A program made the translations under genes and the position numbers. This document shows positions 31,317 to 43,791 of a stretch of 64,000 bases of DNA, one piece after another. The DNA comes from Trichopria drosophilae (Eukaryota > Arthropoda > Insecta > Hymenoptera > Diapriidae). Below the pieces are notes generated by a model. It made no database searches and had not been told where the DNA came from. It saw only the letters and a list, made by a program, of their open reading frames with translations. The stretch spans positions 64,300,001-64,364,000 of the forward strand of contig CM059584.1 in the NCBI GenBank assembly GCA_030407085.1. Reading direction: 5' to 3'. The stretch's first letter is position 1. Each line of letters begins with the position of its first letter.

Positions 31317-32450
31317 ATGATCATAGCCGATCAGACATCGACGAAATTGAAAGTGCTTCTTGAATCCATCGAAAAATTATGGACAGACTGTCGAATGCTG
31401 CACGTAAAAATTGAACAGCAAGCCTCGGATGTCGATCGTAAACTGGATTATTTCAGAAATAATAAATTCGGAGTAGAACAGCTTTTTTATCTTAACGCAA
31501 TCAGTGCGAGTCGAGAAAAGATTGTGGATGCAATACCCGCAACCTCGACACCGCCAATGGTGAATCGTGGATCATCGCCGTTCGATGATCATCGCTGGAA
31601 CCCTCGACCACCCCTCAGCTGCCACATATAGAATTGCCGTAGTTCAACGGACATTACCGTGAGAGTGACTCTTTCGCAGATTATTTCAATTCGATTATCG
31701 CCAACGATGCAACGCTCGATAACGTAAGAAAATTCCATTATCTCAAATCTTCTCTCGGAGGTGAGCCTCTTTCTATGATCTCACATCTAAATGCAACTAA
31801 TCAAAATTTCGCTATAGCATGGGAAATTCTGAGAAGTCGTTATGAAAATAAACGATGTGTAATCGATAGGCATTTAAATTCTCTATTTTCGTTACCGAAT
31901 TTGTCGTTCATTCGACAAACGGCCGCGCTGTAATGGTCCGAGCACTTTTAGAACAAGGGTCCACTTGGACTTTCATATCGGAAAGTCTTGCAAATACTCT
32001 AAACTCTTGAGTCAGCCGCGAGTCAACCGCTCTAAACACTCGAGTCAGTTTCGAGTCTCCACATCGATTAGTGGCATCGGAGGAACCTCTGCTGGTTCAA
32101 CCGATCGAGCCGTCGAAATTCGAATTTCTCCTGTTCACTCGGATGAACCTCGCTTTCAAGTCCACGCGCTCGTTATGAAGACCCTGACCTCTTATGTTTC
32201 CGCCACCAAACGCACTTTGTCGAGTTGGACCCACTTACAGAATTTGCAACTCGCCGATTCCAATCCGCGAAGTTCTTATACGATCAATTTGATCATCGGA
32301 TCAGATTTATACGGTTCAATACTGTTAAATGGACTCATTCCAGGATCTGTTGGCCAACCAACGGCTCAGAATACTGTTTTTGGGTGGATCTTTTCCGAAT
32401 GGACAGAAGAACATTCTGAAAGTGTTCCATCAAACACAATCGCTCATTAG
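31317..32450 (+). pseudogene. BEL-3 gag and protease remnants
   Basis: An N-terminal coiled frame (31317-31631) is followed, in another frame, by DUF1759 blocks (FADYFNSIIANDATLDNV, KFHYLKSSLGGEPLS). At about 31915 the knuckle region is missing and the protease begins: VRALLEQGSTWTFISESLA, with Glu in place of the catalytic Asp. The RT link LIIGSDLYGSILLNG follows. Frames change several times. Confidence 0.7.
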
Positions 32451-32454
32451 CGTG

Positions 32455-33400
32455 TCAGTCATGCTGAATTAAATTTTGACCTTCAAAAATTCTGGGAGGT
32501 CGAAGACATTCCATCACCAAAATGTCTCTCGTCCGAGGAACAGATGTGTGAAACTCATTTTCGGAATACACGTTCCCGTGCAAAGGACGGTCGATATATT
32601 GTAGGCCTGCCGTTTCGTTCTCCGTCCCCCGTAAACATCGGAGAGCCTCGCAACGCCGTGTTGAAATCGTTTTTGTCGCTCGAGAAACGTCTCGCCCGTA
32701 ACATGGACAATGCAAAATACTATGCTCAGTTCATGCATGATTATGAAAGTCAGCAATATATGTCGTCAGTATCGTCGGATGAGTATAGCGGACCCCTTGT
32801 TTACCTAACACATCATGGCGTTTGTAAAATTTCAAGTACAACAACCAAACTTAGAGTTCTATTCAACGCTTCTCATAAGACATCAAACCCGACGCCATTA
32901 AACCATAACTTAGCTGACTGGTGTTAAGGTACAAAACGAATTAATCCACGTTATTCTACAATGGCGTGCGCACAAGTATGGGCTTTGCGGTGACATTGCC
33001 CAATTGTATAGGCAAATTCAACTCGATGTTCGCGATAGAGACTATCAACGCATTCTATGGCGTTCATACTCGACATCACCTAATATTGATTATCGGGTAA
33101 ATACCGTTACGATCGGAGTAGCCTGCGCTCCATTTTTTGCGCGTGCTGCAACAATTGGACGAGGACGAAGGATCCAAGTTCCCTCTTGCGTCCTTCATTC
33201 TCCACTCAGGCCTGTAAGTTGACAGCTGCTTGTTTGGAGCTTATGACCTCAAAACTGTCGGAGATGCATGCGAAGAACTCGTTTCGCTCCTAAAAAACGG
33301 ATGTTTCACAGTGAGAAAATGGGGTAGTAATTCACCTGACCTGCTAGCAGATATAGATCCTTCTAATCACGGGTTAGCCTGGGATAAACTCCCCTAGGAA
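32455..33400 (+). pseudogene. BEL-3 reverse transcriptase
   Basis: Conserved blocks are GRYIVGLPFRSPSPV, TTTKLRVLFNASHKT, AQLYRQIQLDVRDRDYQRIL and TIGVACAPFFA. The catalytic YVDD is gone: the Tyr codon is TAA and the motif reads stop-V-D-S at about 33218. The downstream block LLKNGCFTVRKWGSN remains. It is non-functional. Confidence 0.78.
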
Positions 33401-33601
33401 ACTGGTGTGATAAAAATTCTCGGAGTTGTTTAGAACCCGACCCATGATTCATATCAATCTAAGATCAATCTGCTGCATTTCAAGATCCTGACAAAGCGGA
33501 TAGTTCTTTCGCTTATCGCTAAACTTTAAATTCTCTCGGTTGGTTCGCGCCGGTCATAGTATCTGCCAAAATATTCGTTCAGCAATTATGACTCTCTGAA
33601 C

Positions 33602-34580
33602 TTGGATAGGACTCGCCACTTCCCGATGATTTTTGTTGATGGGAGTCGATTTACGAAGCTTTACCACTGCTCAACGATTTCGCAGTGCCTCGCTGGACTG
33701 GGCAAGAACCTGGCACATCATGTGAACTTCACGGGTTCTGTGATGCCTCCAGCGCCGCATATGCTGCGGTCGTGTATATTCGGGTAGTTCATCCCTTTTA
33801 GCCCCCGAGAGTCGTGTTACTAGCCAGTCGAACGAATGTTGCTCCAATTAAGCTGTTAACCATTCCTCGCCTTGAGCTCTCAGCTGCGGTGTTGCTTGCC
33901 CGACTTCTTTCCTTCATTCGTGAAGTCCCCTCGTTTTCGGATTTGTCTTTCCACTATTGGACGGACGCCTCCATAGTGCTGCATTGGCTTTCTGATCATG
34001 AATTAGGTCGAAAACGTTCGTTGCCAATCGTGTGTCCGAGGTACACACTCTTTTGCCTGGTATACGATGGTGCCATGTACCTAGTGCCGGAAATCCCGCG
34101 GATATCGTCTCACGCGGTATATCGGCTAGTGATCTACCAAAATGCAGTATATACCTTCATGGACCTGAATAGCTCTCCCAGAATCCTGAATTATGGCCTC
34201 CAACATTCCTGTCGCTTTCCGAGGATGCGCGTCTCACGCGGTATATCGGCTCGTGATCTACCAAAATGCAGTATATGCCTTCATGGACCTGAATGGCTCT
34301 CCCAGAATCCTGAATTATTGCCTCCAACATTCCTGTCGCTTTCCAAGGATGCGCCACTTGAAAGAAAAGTTCAAGTTCATACTGCCTTCATTCAACACTC
34401 TGATATATTCGACAGTCTCTCTCGCAATATATCTTCACGGTGGCGGCTCGTGCGAATAGTCGCATACTTATTACGATGGAAGCAGTGTTTGGAGGGCAAG
34501 GTGATTCGTGGATGTCTCACTTCCGCCGAAGTTCGTCAAGCTGTAACGGATATCTTCCGTTGGCTCGAGAATTATTAGTT
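33602..34580 (+). pseudogene. BEL-3 RNase H region with internal 124-bp duplication
   Basis: RNase H blocks PIKLLTIPRLELSAAVLLARL and HYWTDASIVLHWLSD are present. Downstream, CGTCTCACGCGGTATATCGG recurs at 34106 and 34230, marking a tandem duplication of about 124 bp with few differences. The duplication is absent from BEL-1 and BEL-2. The tail reads WLENY then a stop at 34576. Confidence 0.7.
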
Positions 34581-34824
34581 CGTAAAGGATCTGAATGATC
34601 TTCATGCCGATCGTGGCATTTCGAACAAAAGTCCGCTTCAAAGCCTATCACCCAACCTAGATGATGATGGCATTATACGCGTGAGGGGTCGGCTAGATAA
34701 TGCGGATCTACCTCTTCACACAAAGCATGCTATTGTATTCCGGGCACATCCAATTATCCGTATTTTGATAATTCATACTCACTTACGCTGCCATCATGGC
34801 GGTTTGTAGCTGACTTTACGCACT

Positions 34825-35680
34825 TTGCGCCAGAGATTCTGGATTCTACAAGCTAAAAAGATCATACGATCTGTCATTTTTAAGTGTATAACATGTGCCT
34901 GGATAAAGTCCAAATTAAGCTCCCAGGCAATGGGAAAGTTGCCTACCTCTCGTATCAATCGACCAGATCGCCCATTCCACCACTGCGGGGTGGATTACAC
35001 TGGTCCATATCGTATTCGCCGTGGCAAAGGACGTGGACGAACGGCCCATCTCGCTTACGTAGCTCTCTTTGTGTGTTTTGTGGTAAAGGCCATACATATT
35101 GAGTTGGTTTCGGACTACTCTTCAAAAACATTCGCCACGGCTTTCAAACGCTTTGTATCTCGTCGTGGGATTCCTCAGTGTATGTATAGCGACCAAGGCA
35201 CCACATTCACTGGCGCTCAAACAGAGCTATCGATAGCATTTCATAATGCTATCCAAGATCAGTTATTCTGAGATCTTTTCACCAAAGATAATATGGAGTG
35301 CAGCTTTATACTACCGGCTGCCCTTCATTTTTGAGGGATTTGGGAGGCCGGGGTAAAAACTGTTAAATTCCATCTTAAACAAATTATAGGAGATCACACT
35401 CCCACATTCGTAGAGATGACTACGATCCTCTGCGAGATAGAAACTGTGTTGAACTCGCGACCGTTAAGTTCTCTCACTGACGATGTTGAAAATTTGACCC
35501 TACTGACTCCGGGGTATTTTTTAATAGGTGGGCCCTTGAACGCTATACTGGAAGATTCGTTATTAAATTACCCGGTCAACCGTCTATCGCGATGGCAGCT
35601 ATGTCGCCAGATGTTTGCAAGGTTCTGGCACCTTTGGTCTTCGGATTATCTGCTCTAGGTGTAGCACCGTACGAAATCGC
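34825..35680 (+). pseudogene. BEL-3 integrase and DUF5641 start
   Basis: The integrase core retains HHCGVDYTGPYRIRRGKG (first Asp), MYSDQGTTFTGA (second Asp) and, past a TGA at about 35270, IWEAGVKTVKFHLKQI (Glu). DUF5641 begins with SLTDDVENLTLLTPGYFLIG and LSRWQLCRQMFARFWHLW, then breaks at a stop after 35655. All three catalytic residues are recognisable but the frame is interrupted. Confidence 0.78.
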
Positions 35681-38600
35681 ATGCAGCATAAAACCCGATT
35701 TCCAGTGGATCGTCGCAGTCCATTTCAAGTTTCCAAAACATCTTCATAAAGGCTTTTACTCGTATTACGATTGGCTAGAGTAAACCCAGAGACTTGAAAA
35801 GTCGGGCGATAACCGACAACACGACATGCTTAGTCAGAACCGGAACTTCATCACAAGAAATTGAAAACCGATAGGTATCTGTACAAGGCTTCCTCGCTAT
35901 GCCCGACACTCTAAGCATCACGCTGTAGCGGCAAACCTACGGTCCTTCGGAATGATATCTTAAAGAACTTCTTGTGTATTACTTGTCTATTTCCTCAACT
36001 GAAAACAGCCTCGTGTCAATAATGCAATTAACTGGTCACGAATAATTCAAAGCTTCTCAAAGTTCAATTATTATGTAGTAAGTGTTAAGTCGAAAGCAAT
36101 CCGGAGTAACGTTTGCGTGATTTTTCTTTACGACCTTATCCACTTCAGCAGTGACATGTGAATAAACTTATACATTATTAAACCGACAGAAAATGCCGAT
36201 TCTTTATGCTTTCATTATCTTTTAGAATATATAATAAATGTTTTGTAAATATATAAGCATCCTTTATTTTATAATATTTTATAGATATTCATTTATATCC
36301 GATGATCTAGTTAAAATTCTTTTTCGCCTATTTATAAGAACTTCTTTCAGGTTCTACCAAGACCTCTTTTCTCTCGGGAAGCAACTTTAATGTGACGTGG
36401 CAATTAGCATATCCTCAGAAAGTGAGTACACTGCCTATATTATTGTAGCCCAATAGCATAAAACAACTCCGCAAGGTTGGGTAAACTTGTCAAAATAAAT
36501 TATTTCTATTTAATGTTATGTTTACATTTTAAATGTAATGACGATATGCGTGGTTTCTAGTTTTTACATAGAACATGCAAGTGCTCGTGAGCCAGATTGT
36601 CCAAAAAATTATGGTTCAGGATGAAGTTTACCTGCATACAAACAATCATTAGTCGCAATTGAATCGAAACTGTCGTTTATAAGATAATTCACAGTGAAAC
36701 GGGATTATGATAAATACGATACACTGAACTAACGACTAGTCGACACCGTTATTTGCTCACACTGGGCTACTTAGCATTAAGTATTTGAGCTTATTATGAA
36801 AGTTAACTTTTTTCAAAACTTAACTTTTCTTTTCTGCATTTCGTTTTTCATCTAATTCTCTATGAACGATCACTGTCGAAACTTACCCCGTGTTTTAAAA
36901 CATGGTTGTTGCTGCATTGTTATTTTCATCACTTTAGTGTGCTTCGACATCTGTATAAATTATTTTCTAAAATCCGTCAGCCAACTTTCCTGCTCAATCG
37001 TCTATTATAGTCCTATATACATATATATATTTTACAATGAAATAATTATATTTACATCTATACAAATCGTTGATATTAATTTCTTTGAATTTTGTACGTT
37101 TAAAAATCAAGAAATATTTAAATTATTCTCAGCCCCGTTGAACGATTGCTAATTTAAATAATCCCTTAAGAAGCAACACCGAGCATGTCATTTTTCGCGA
37201 CTGTTAACCAAAAAAGTACTTTCCTCCACAATGACTAGAGGATTACCGAAGGATTATCGGTACAAAATAATCGGTATGGAATAAACAGGCTAATGGTGAA
37301 TGCTATACGAAGTTGCAATTTTTAAAAATTTTACGCTCTCTATTAGTTAAATAAAAAATCTGAGGTGGCCATTCAATTCCGCGTAAAATTTTTTCATATA
37401 TAATTACATATATAACTCAGTTTGTCATTGTTAACAAACTCAAATTTTCAACAAATTATTATTCAAAGGAAATCAGTTCTAAAAACTGTTGTACATCTAT
37501 TTCGACGAATTATATATATATATATATATACATAATATGCAAAAAAATTTGCGAACAAAATTCATAGTGTTTGATTAAAAAGTTATGGCATTCATATGCA
37601 TAGCGCCACATGTTACATTATAAATAATTTTATACTTATCAATTAAATATATACGTTTTAATAATAATAATAGTTAATCTACTCATAAAAATCAAGATTT
37701 CAATTCAGAAAAATGGTCACATATCGTTTTCAAAATAAATAACTTTTTTGAAGCGAAAATTAATACTGCATTTCGAGAGTGTCGAGTTGAAATATTATAA
37801 CAAAAAATTTCTTGCTTACGAACAGTGTGATGATTACTGATGTTGACATATCGTCTGCAGACACTGGATTGCGGCTAGATCGATTGTGGACAAAATTTGT
37901 GTACTATTTTGGTTTTACGCCAAGATCTTCTACAATTCAAAATGGATGTCTATCAGGTCTGCTATGTTCATGTAGCACTCTGCAATCACCACAAGTTCAG
38001 CAGTCTCCAGTTTTGTTAGTAACAAGATATAATTGAAAATACCAAGGATTACTGGAACGTCGAGGCGACAAAAACTTAACTTTCACATCTTATCGAATTC
38101 TGGCAACAACAAATTTATCTGAATGTAATAGACTAGTTTTTGACAAAATAGGTAGTTCATCCGGCCGATACCAACTGCCACCCCGATACATTTTCGGGCT
38201 CTTTCAGACAACGAGTGAGGTTTCAACATTCGCGACCTGAGCTATTCCACAAAATTGCCCTCGAGAAAGGGTGCTTGACCGAGAATGGTAGCATATAAAA
38301 CTCTATATGCCAGGCTGATTACTGAAACGAGTGGTTAATGCAGCAATTTTTTTCGAAAATTCCTCAAAATGTTACTCAACCGCCGATAGGGCTAGTTGAA
38401 CACAAAAATTTAATATCGCATCGGCATGAACGGAACCAACAATTATTATTACCAATCAGGCCTATATTTTCCAATGTGACAACAGCTACTTTGACTATTG
38501 CCGGAAGCTGATCAAGCCAAACTATTTAAACTACACTGAAAAAACTGTGTGCCATGACGACACGCACGAAAATTCAATGGTGATTTTCCTACACAGACGA

Positions 38601-39253
38601 TGCATGAGTCATACTGACTTGTATTATCTGTCACTAGTCTGACACCCACGGCACATCACCTATGGTGGACGATACCTACCACGCGATGCATTGTGATGTA
38701 AATTTGCCACCAGAGGTAATCAGTATGAACGTGGCTGTTGTAGACATGGTTGGTAATTTACTTCACAAGCCGTAAAAAAATGATGGTAGTATTTTCCCAC
38801 CATTCGTGGCCGTTCTTATAGATCGCAGTGTTCAGTATAAACCAGCACAGTGCCTGATCGGCGTTTATAACCATAGTTGACAGGTACAATCTAATACGCA
38901 AACTACGTTGTAAAGGAATTTATAAAAGATTTATAAAATTATAAATATCCTGACAAACGTATATATATATATATATATATTGTACAAATAGCCGACGATC
39001 ACGAGGCAGACTGGAAACTGCGAAGTGTTCAGGCCATACGTAAATAAAAATTTGTTTAAAAAGTTTATTTTAAAATGAAATTCACCCTATTATATTCATA
39101 TTCTTTCATATAATTTTATATACACATAAATATGTGGAAGGTAAGACCCACGACGTACCGACCGCGGATAACGCTCTGACGATACCGATAGCTGCCGACG
39201 GGGGTCCGCAGCGGTCCCAAATTCGTACCTTCGCCCAGCAAGGTTCCCTGGTT
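35681..39253. other. Long AT-rich stretch without recognisable gene
   Basis: About 3.5 kb with AT microsatellites near 37509-37530 and 38957-38980, no recognised TE protein and no convincing gene. Short frames such as 36862-37152 and 37812-38036 lack conserved motifs. The stretch 38200-38880 has more even base composition and could be an old element, but I recognise nothing in it. Confidence 0.4.
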
Positions 39254-39336
39254 ATTCCAACACTGGACCTTCGCGAAGGTCCCGAGTTCGAATCCCCGTC
39301 CGTACAATTTTCTCTGCTCACGTCCAGTGTTGGAAT
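39254..39336. repeat. Hairpin with internal palindrome and B-box-like sequence
   Basis: A perfect 15-bp inverted repeat, ATTCCAACACTGGAC (39254-39268) and its complement (39322-39336), encloses the palindrome CCTTCGCGAAGG and GAGTTCGAATCCCCG, which matches a tRNA B box. It is probably part of a tRNA-derived SINE. Confidence 0.6.
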
Positions 39337-39603
39337 TTATTGAGATTACGATATATACGTTTATATATAAAAGTATGTACTTTGAGAGCATGTTACTTCG
39401 GGGAAATCCAAATACGTAGATGAATATATGAATATAACACAGAAACTAGTCAAGTCGAAAACTAGGTCTAGGAACGGTTCTGTGAAGGTTGGGTGAGGTT
39501 AGTTCCCCCCCCCCCCCCACCCCTCTCCCGGGAAGGCATTGTTAGTTTGGGGACATGTCCTCGAAATAACCACTTTGTATAGCTGTCCTCGGAGTGACCA
39601 TTA

Positions 39604-40052
<449 letters not shown>

Positions 40053-40060
40053 CAAATGAA

Positions 40061-40133
40061 TGTCTAGCCGAGTGGTTAGAGTTCCGGCTTCAAGACCGAA
40101 AGGTCCCGGGATCGAATCCCTACAGTGATAACA
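40061..40133 (+). repeat. tRNA-like sequence, probable SINE head
   Basis: It contains an A box TAGCCGAGTGG (40065-40075), an anticodon-arm-like segment (CCGGCTTCAAGACCG) and a B box with T-arm GGGATCGAATCCC (40108-40120), followed by a T-rich terminator-like run. The acceptor stem does not pair well and the anticodon stem has mismatches, so it is not a functional tRNA. It lies directly after the CA tract, the usual surroundings of a tRNA-derived SINE. Confidence 0.6.
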
Positions 40134-41135
40134 ATTTTTTTTTATTTAATTTTTTAATCGATAATTTTAACATACTATTTTAACCTTTTTGTTCGTCTCG
40201 CAACAATTTCGTTCCATTCCATTAGCGAGATTTTTGCGAGATTAAACCCGCGAGATCTCGGAAAGATCTTTCGGAGACGAATTTTTATAGCGCAGCGAAA
40301 TAATCTCTCGGAAGTCTCGCTCCGTCCCATATGAGTGACATCAGCGAGACTGACGAGTGCGAGATTACTCTGTGATCTCTCAAAGACAATCTCTTTGTAC
40401 TCGGGGTATGACTTGTGCAGAAAATTCTTTGTAACGTTAGAATTTTGCACACACTTCAAGAATACTGTTTGAAATAAGGAAAATTTCGTTTTCACACAAT
40501 TCGTGACGGAATCATTGCATAAATAATCAATGTTTATAACGATTTCTGTAAAATACGTATAACTTGTTCAGAAAATTCATTATAAAGTTGAAATTTTCCA
40601 CACACTTCAAAAGTACTGTTCGAAATAAGGAAAATATTGTTTTGAAACAATTCGTGCGGAATCATTGTTTTTATATAAATATATATTTTTATATCTATAT
40701 ATAAATTGGTTAAGGGGTTCGTTTGAGGACAGTTATGTATAAAAAGTGGCTATTATGGAGACAGTCCCCGAAAAATATAGATAAAAAGTGTATACTTTGA
40801 AACCATGATACTTCGGGGACATTTACATGCATAGTTGAATATATGAATACAACACAGACACTAGTTAACCCTTTGCGCCACAGCGGGCCACCTTCTATTT
40901 ATTGGTTATTTGGGCTATAAAAATCAGTTTCTGATATTTCTGAGGTCGCAACTAGTTTTCTACCTATCTAAGGCATTTATTTAATAAATGCAATTTATTA
41001 TATATCTTAGCATACTGTAATTAATTAATTATAAATAAATATATACCAAAAATTAAAGATTAAAAAAAAACTCGTTTTTGGAAAATAATCCTATATAAAC
41101 GTATGTGGAAAACTTGTCGTTTATACGTTTTTGGG
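40134..41135. other. No gene; possible TTAA-type element end
   Basis: AT-rich with a short degenerate repetition around 40430-40660 (AGAAAATTC-TTTGTAACGTT-type blocks occurring twice). TTAACCCTTTGCGCCACAGCGG at 40866 resembles the end of a piggyBac-like element, but no matching right end was found. Confidence 0.35.
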
Positions 41136-41269
41136 GTCGCTGATGATGAATCCGTTGTCCGATTTTTGAAACTGAAAATGGCGGATCTAATATGGCGGAC
41201 CAAAATCCGAAATCTTGGCCGATTTATGCGAAACTCGATACTCGGGGGTTTTTGGGTTCGCTAATGAGT
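41136..41269 (+). repeat. Dispersed ~120-bp repeat, split by a LINE
   Basis: GTCGCTGATGATGAATCCG at 41136 begins one unit; the next begins at about 41256 (period 120) and is cut. The repeat continues at about 42298-42420 on the other side of the LINE fragment with ATTACGAATCCGTTGCAAG and ATCAAAATCCGAAATC. The LINE inserted into an existing tandem pair. Confidence 0.65.
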
Positions 41270-42297
41270 TTAGTTTAGTTTGTACTTTATTAATGGCACA
41301 GGATTATCTCCCTTTCGGTAACCATGATATATACATAACATTGTTTACAGTATTGATGAAGTAAATAAAGTAAAGTAAATAATGAAGTAAATTAAAAATA
41401 AAAGTGAGTGCGGCTTAACTTAAAATTAGAACGAAGTTGTTACTAATTTTGTATGAGCACGGTATATAAAACGAACAATGCGGTTCAACAACTAATTATT
41501 AAATTGCAGCGCGGATACGTCAAAATACAAAACTTCAATCGACTGTAGTAAACGCGAATTAATGCACCGATAGCACATTGCTGCCCGACTTGTCAGCTTT
41601 CAATAAACATTCAAAAAGTGTGCTCTTAAAAGAGCATAGTGTAGCACTATCTGCAATATTATGAGGAAGTGAATTCCACAGTCTACTGGAGGTAATAACA
41701 AAGGAATTCGCAAAAACAGATGTACGATGGGCAGGAAGTCGTAATGCAACCCCCCCCCCCCCCCCCCAGGCCAGAGCTCAGGGGGCACAATATCACGGCG
41801 CCAGAGGTAGCGTTGGTAAAGGTAACGTGGTTGTTTTTTGCTGGATAAGCTGATAAGTCAGGCAACCGATAACAAGTATTCTGCGGTTTGCAGCAGTTAG
41901 CCAGCCAAGATTATGCCGATAATAGGTGATGTGTTCGAACTTCCGGACCCTGTAAATAAAGCGTATACAAGCGTTAAACATTCGTTCAATTTTAAGTTTT
42001 TGGATTGTATCAACAACATTGTAGATCGCAGCACAGTAATCCAAGAAAGGAAGAACCAATGATGTTATCAGTTGGCGTCGCAGTTTTTCGGATAGGGCAT
42101 TCTGACTGGAATACTGCCGTAGCGTACCATACACTTTACGGGACATTTGAACAATGTGTTCTCACCAAGACAGTGTTGAGTAGAAACAAAGTCCGAGATT
42201 TTTGACAGTGACAGTCCAAGTCAATGATTGTCCAAGAATACCAATTTGAGGGAGAGCATTACGGTCCATTTGGTTAATGTTACCTGAGCCGCCAATT
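41270..42297 (-). mobile_element. 5'-truncated LINE (Jockey/I-type) fragment
   Basis: Minus-strand sequence encodes the C-terminal part of a non-LTR reverse transcriptase and ends near 41271 with AATAAAGTACAAACTAAACT, a typical short A-rich 3' end. The 5' side stops abruptly near 42297 within the 120-bp repeat, as expected of target-primed 5' truncation. Confidence 0.7.
41600..42146 (-). pseudogene. LINE reverse transcriptase C-terminus
   Basis: Minus-strand blocks are LRRQLITSLVLPFLDYCAAI, then RMFNACIRFIYRVRKFEHIT and LGWLTAANRR. After a poly-G interruption at 41750-41767 comes RTSVFANSFVITSSRLWNSL followed by SATLCSFKSTLF. These are the standard closing motifs of Jockey/I-clade ORF2. The homopolymer run shifts the frame, so it is a pseudogene. 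Confidence 0.8.
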
Positions 42298-42526
42298 ATC
42301 ATAATTACGAATCCGTTGCAAGATTTTCGAAATTCAACATGACGGATCTAATATGGAGTATCAAAATCCGAAATCTTTGCTGATTTATTCGAAACTCGAT
42401 TCTCGGGAGTCGATTGACTAAACTTCTTATAAAAATAAAAAAATAACTTCTTATAAATCGAAGATGAGGGCAATAACCATATTCGCAATATAAATCCCAT
42501 CCCTAATTTTGGCACGTTTATCGAAC

Positions 42527-42608
42527 AATATTTTTTGATACAGTATGAGGAAAATGTAAAGTTATTTTGAGCAAAATGCATTTTACGCATACTGTATCAA
42601 AAAATATT
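42527..42608. repeat. Perfect 21-bp inverted repeat (hairpin)
   Basis: AATATTTTTTGATACAGTATG (42527-42547) is repeated as its exact complement at 42588-42608 around a 40-bp spacer. No coding content. Confidence 0.85.
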
Positions 42609-42705
42609 TCACCTATTTAGTTTAGCCGACCATGATATTTTTGAAATGTGAACAGGTTTGCGCTCTTTGCGGTTATTGAAAAAGTAACATGCTGTGTCGA
42701 ACGAG

Positions 42706-42942
42706 TCCAACTCCTTATGTACTAAATATAAATCCACTTCTACAACCAGAACGAAAAAGTCCCAATAACACCTAATGGCGACTTTCGAAACAGCTCTGCC
42801 TTACGTCGGTACGTCGGTAATAATTCTACTATTCACGTACTACTCACAAGAGAACAGTTGCGAAAGTCGCTGCTAGGTGTTATCAATGCTTTCTCGGTCT
42901 CGTTATAGAAATGGACTTATATTTTATATGTAAGGAGTTGGT
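42706..42942. mobile_element. Small foldback MITE (~240 bp)
   Basis: Imperfect inverted repeats of about 90 bp face each other: TCCAACTCCTTATGTACTAA at the left and its relative ending TAAGGAGTTGG at the right, both containing TAACACCTA-GCGACTTTCG. No transposase; the family is not identified. Confidence 0.7.
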
Positions 42943-43412
42943 CTGTTTCTATAAAGCACTAAATTTTTATTATAATTGATATTGTTTGACGTTTACGATT
43001 ATGTCACGACATCGTCCCATATGTCCACTTTCATTACCATTTCTATGATACAGATGTTCTACTGTTTTCACGTAAGAATAATTTTCTACGCACCGATAAC
43101 GTCTTCTACAGTTTTGCCGAGGCATCTAATTGCGAGGACGGGTGCGGCCGATTTTTAATTTGAAGTTGTGGCGTTATTTTTAATTCAAGCACTAACGTCC
43201 GTGACCAGACTGACTTCTGGACGTCTCGTTATCGCGCTCCGCGACTGTGGCATCGAGTCGTCTCGTGGGCCTTTTATAAAGCTCGTCGCTTCTTATCGAC
43301 CACTCTGTCGGTATATTACCGTCCACTTAGTCGGTATTTTACCGTCTTAGTGTAGAGCACCAAGGTTACGAGAGGAGTATTGTAACCAGCGTGTTACAAC
43401 ACCCCCCTCCTT
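42943..43412 (-). promoter_or_regulatory. gypsy-2 3' LTR start with TATA box, and polypurine tract
   Basis: On the minus strand the polypurine tract AAGGAGGGGGGT (43412-43401) is followed by TGTAACACGC, the likely LTR start at 43398. Inside the LTR a TATAAAAGG lies at 43278-43270, a plausible promoter. The distal LTR boundary was not located, and no matching 5' LTR was found to the right of gag. Confidence 0.55.
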
Positions 43413-43791
43413 AGTCGGAACTCACCCGTGAGCTCCGTCGTACTTCGTACTCTATCATTAAAAGAAACTCCCACGGTACCTCGGTGCTCTTTGCACTCTC
43501 TTGGAATGACATCCTCTTTCGAGGATGATGGCTCCGAACCCCCCTGAAGGGGCGCGGGTCTTGATAGGTTGGGGCTTCCCTCCTCGGCCTGTGGACGGGA
43601 GACACTCACTCGTCTTTTTATAGGCGTCTTGGTTGACCATCTCCTCGTGATGCCTGGTAGCAGCATGCCTAAAGTGAAAACAAAAACCATACTCGTTATT
43701 GGGTCTCGGTCCGCCTACAAGGTGCGAGGTAACGTTTCAGGTCAGATATGTGGGCTTTAGCCACCGTCTGTCCTGGTCTCTTCCTGTCCAA

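Larger units (their letters stand above)
31317..35680 (+). mobile_element. BEL-3: decayed BEL/Pao retrotransposon
   Basis: It has the same domain order as BEL-1: gag with DUF1759, protease, RT, RNase H, integrase and the DUF5641 start. A deletion fuses the DUF1759 end (about 31915) to the protease start. The RT active site is destroyed, a 124-bp segment is duplicated at 34106-34353, and stops are frequent. No LTRs were recognised. Confidence 0.83.

Noticed and set aside
36862..37152. 96-aa ORF as a membrane protein
   Set aside because: Composition follows the AT-rich sequence, with no conserved motif, promoter or context.
40061..40133. Functional tRNA gene
   Set aside because: A and B boxes are good, but the acceptor stem does not pair and the anticodon stem has mismatches; a SINE head fits better.
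40863..40890. Complete piggyBac-like element starting TTAACCCTTTGCG
   Set aside because: Only one end is visible; no matching inverted end with TTAA was found downstream.
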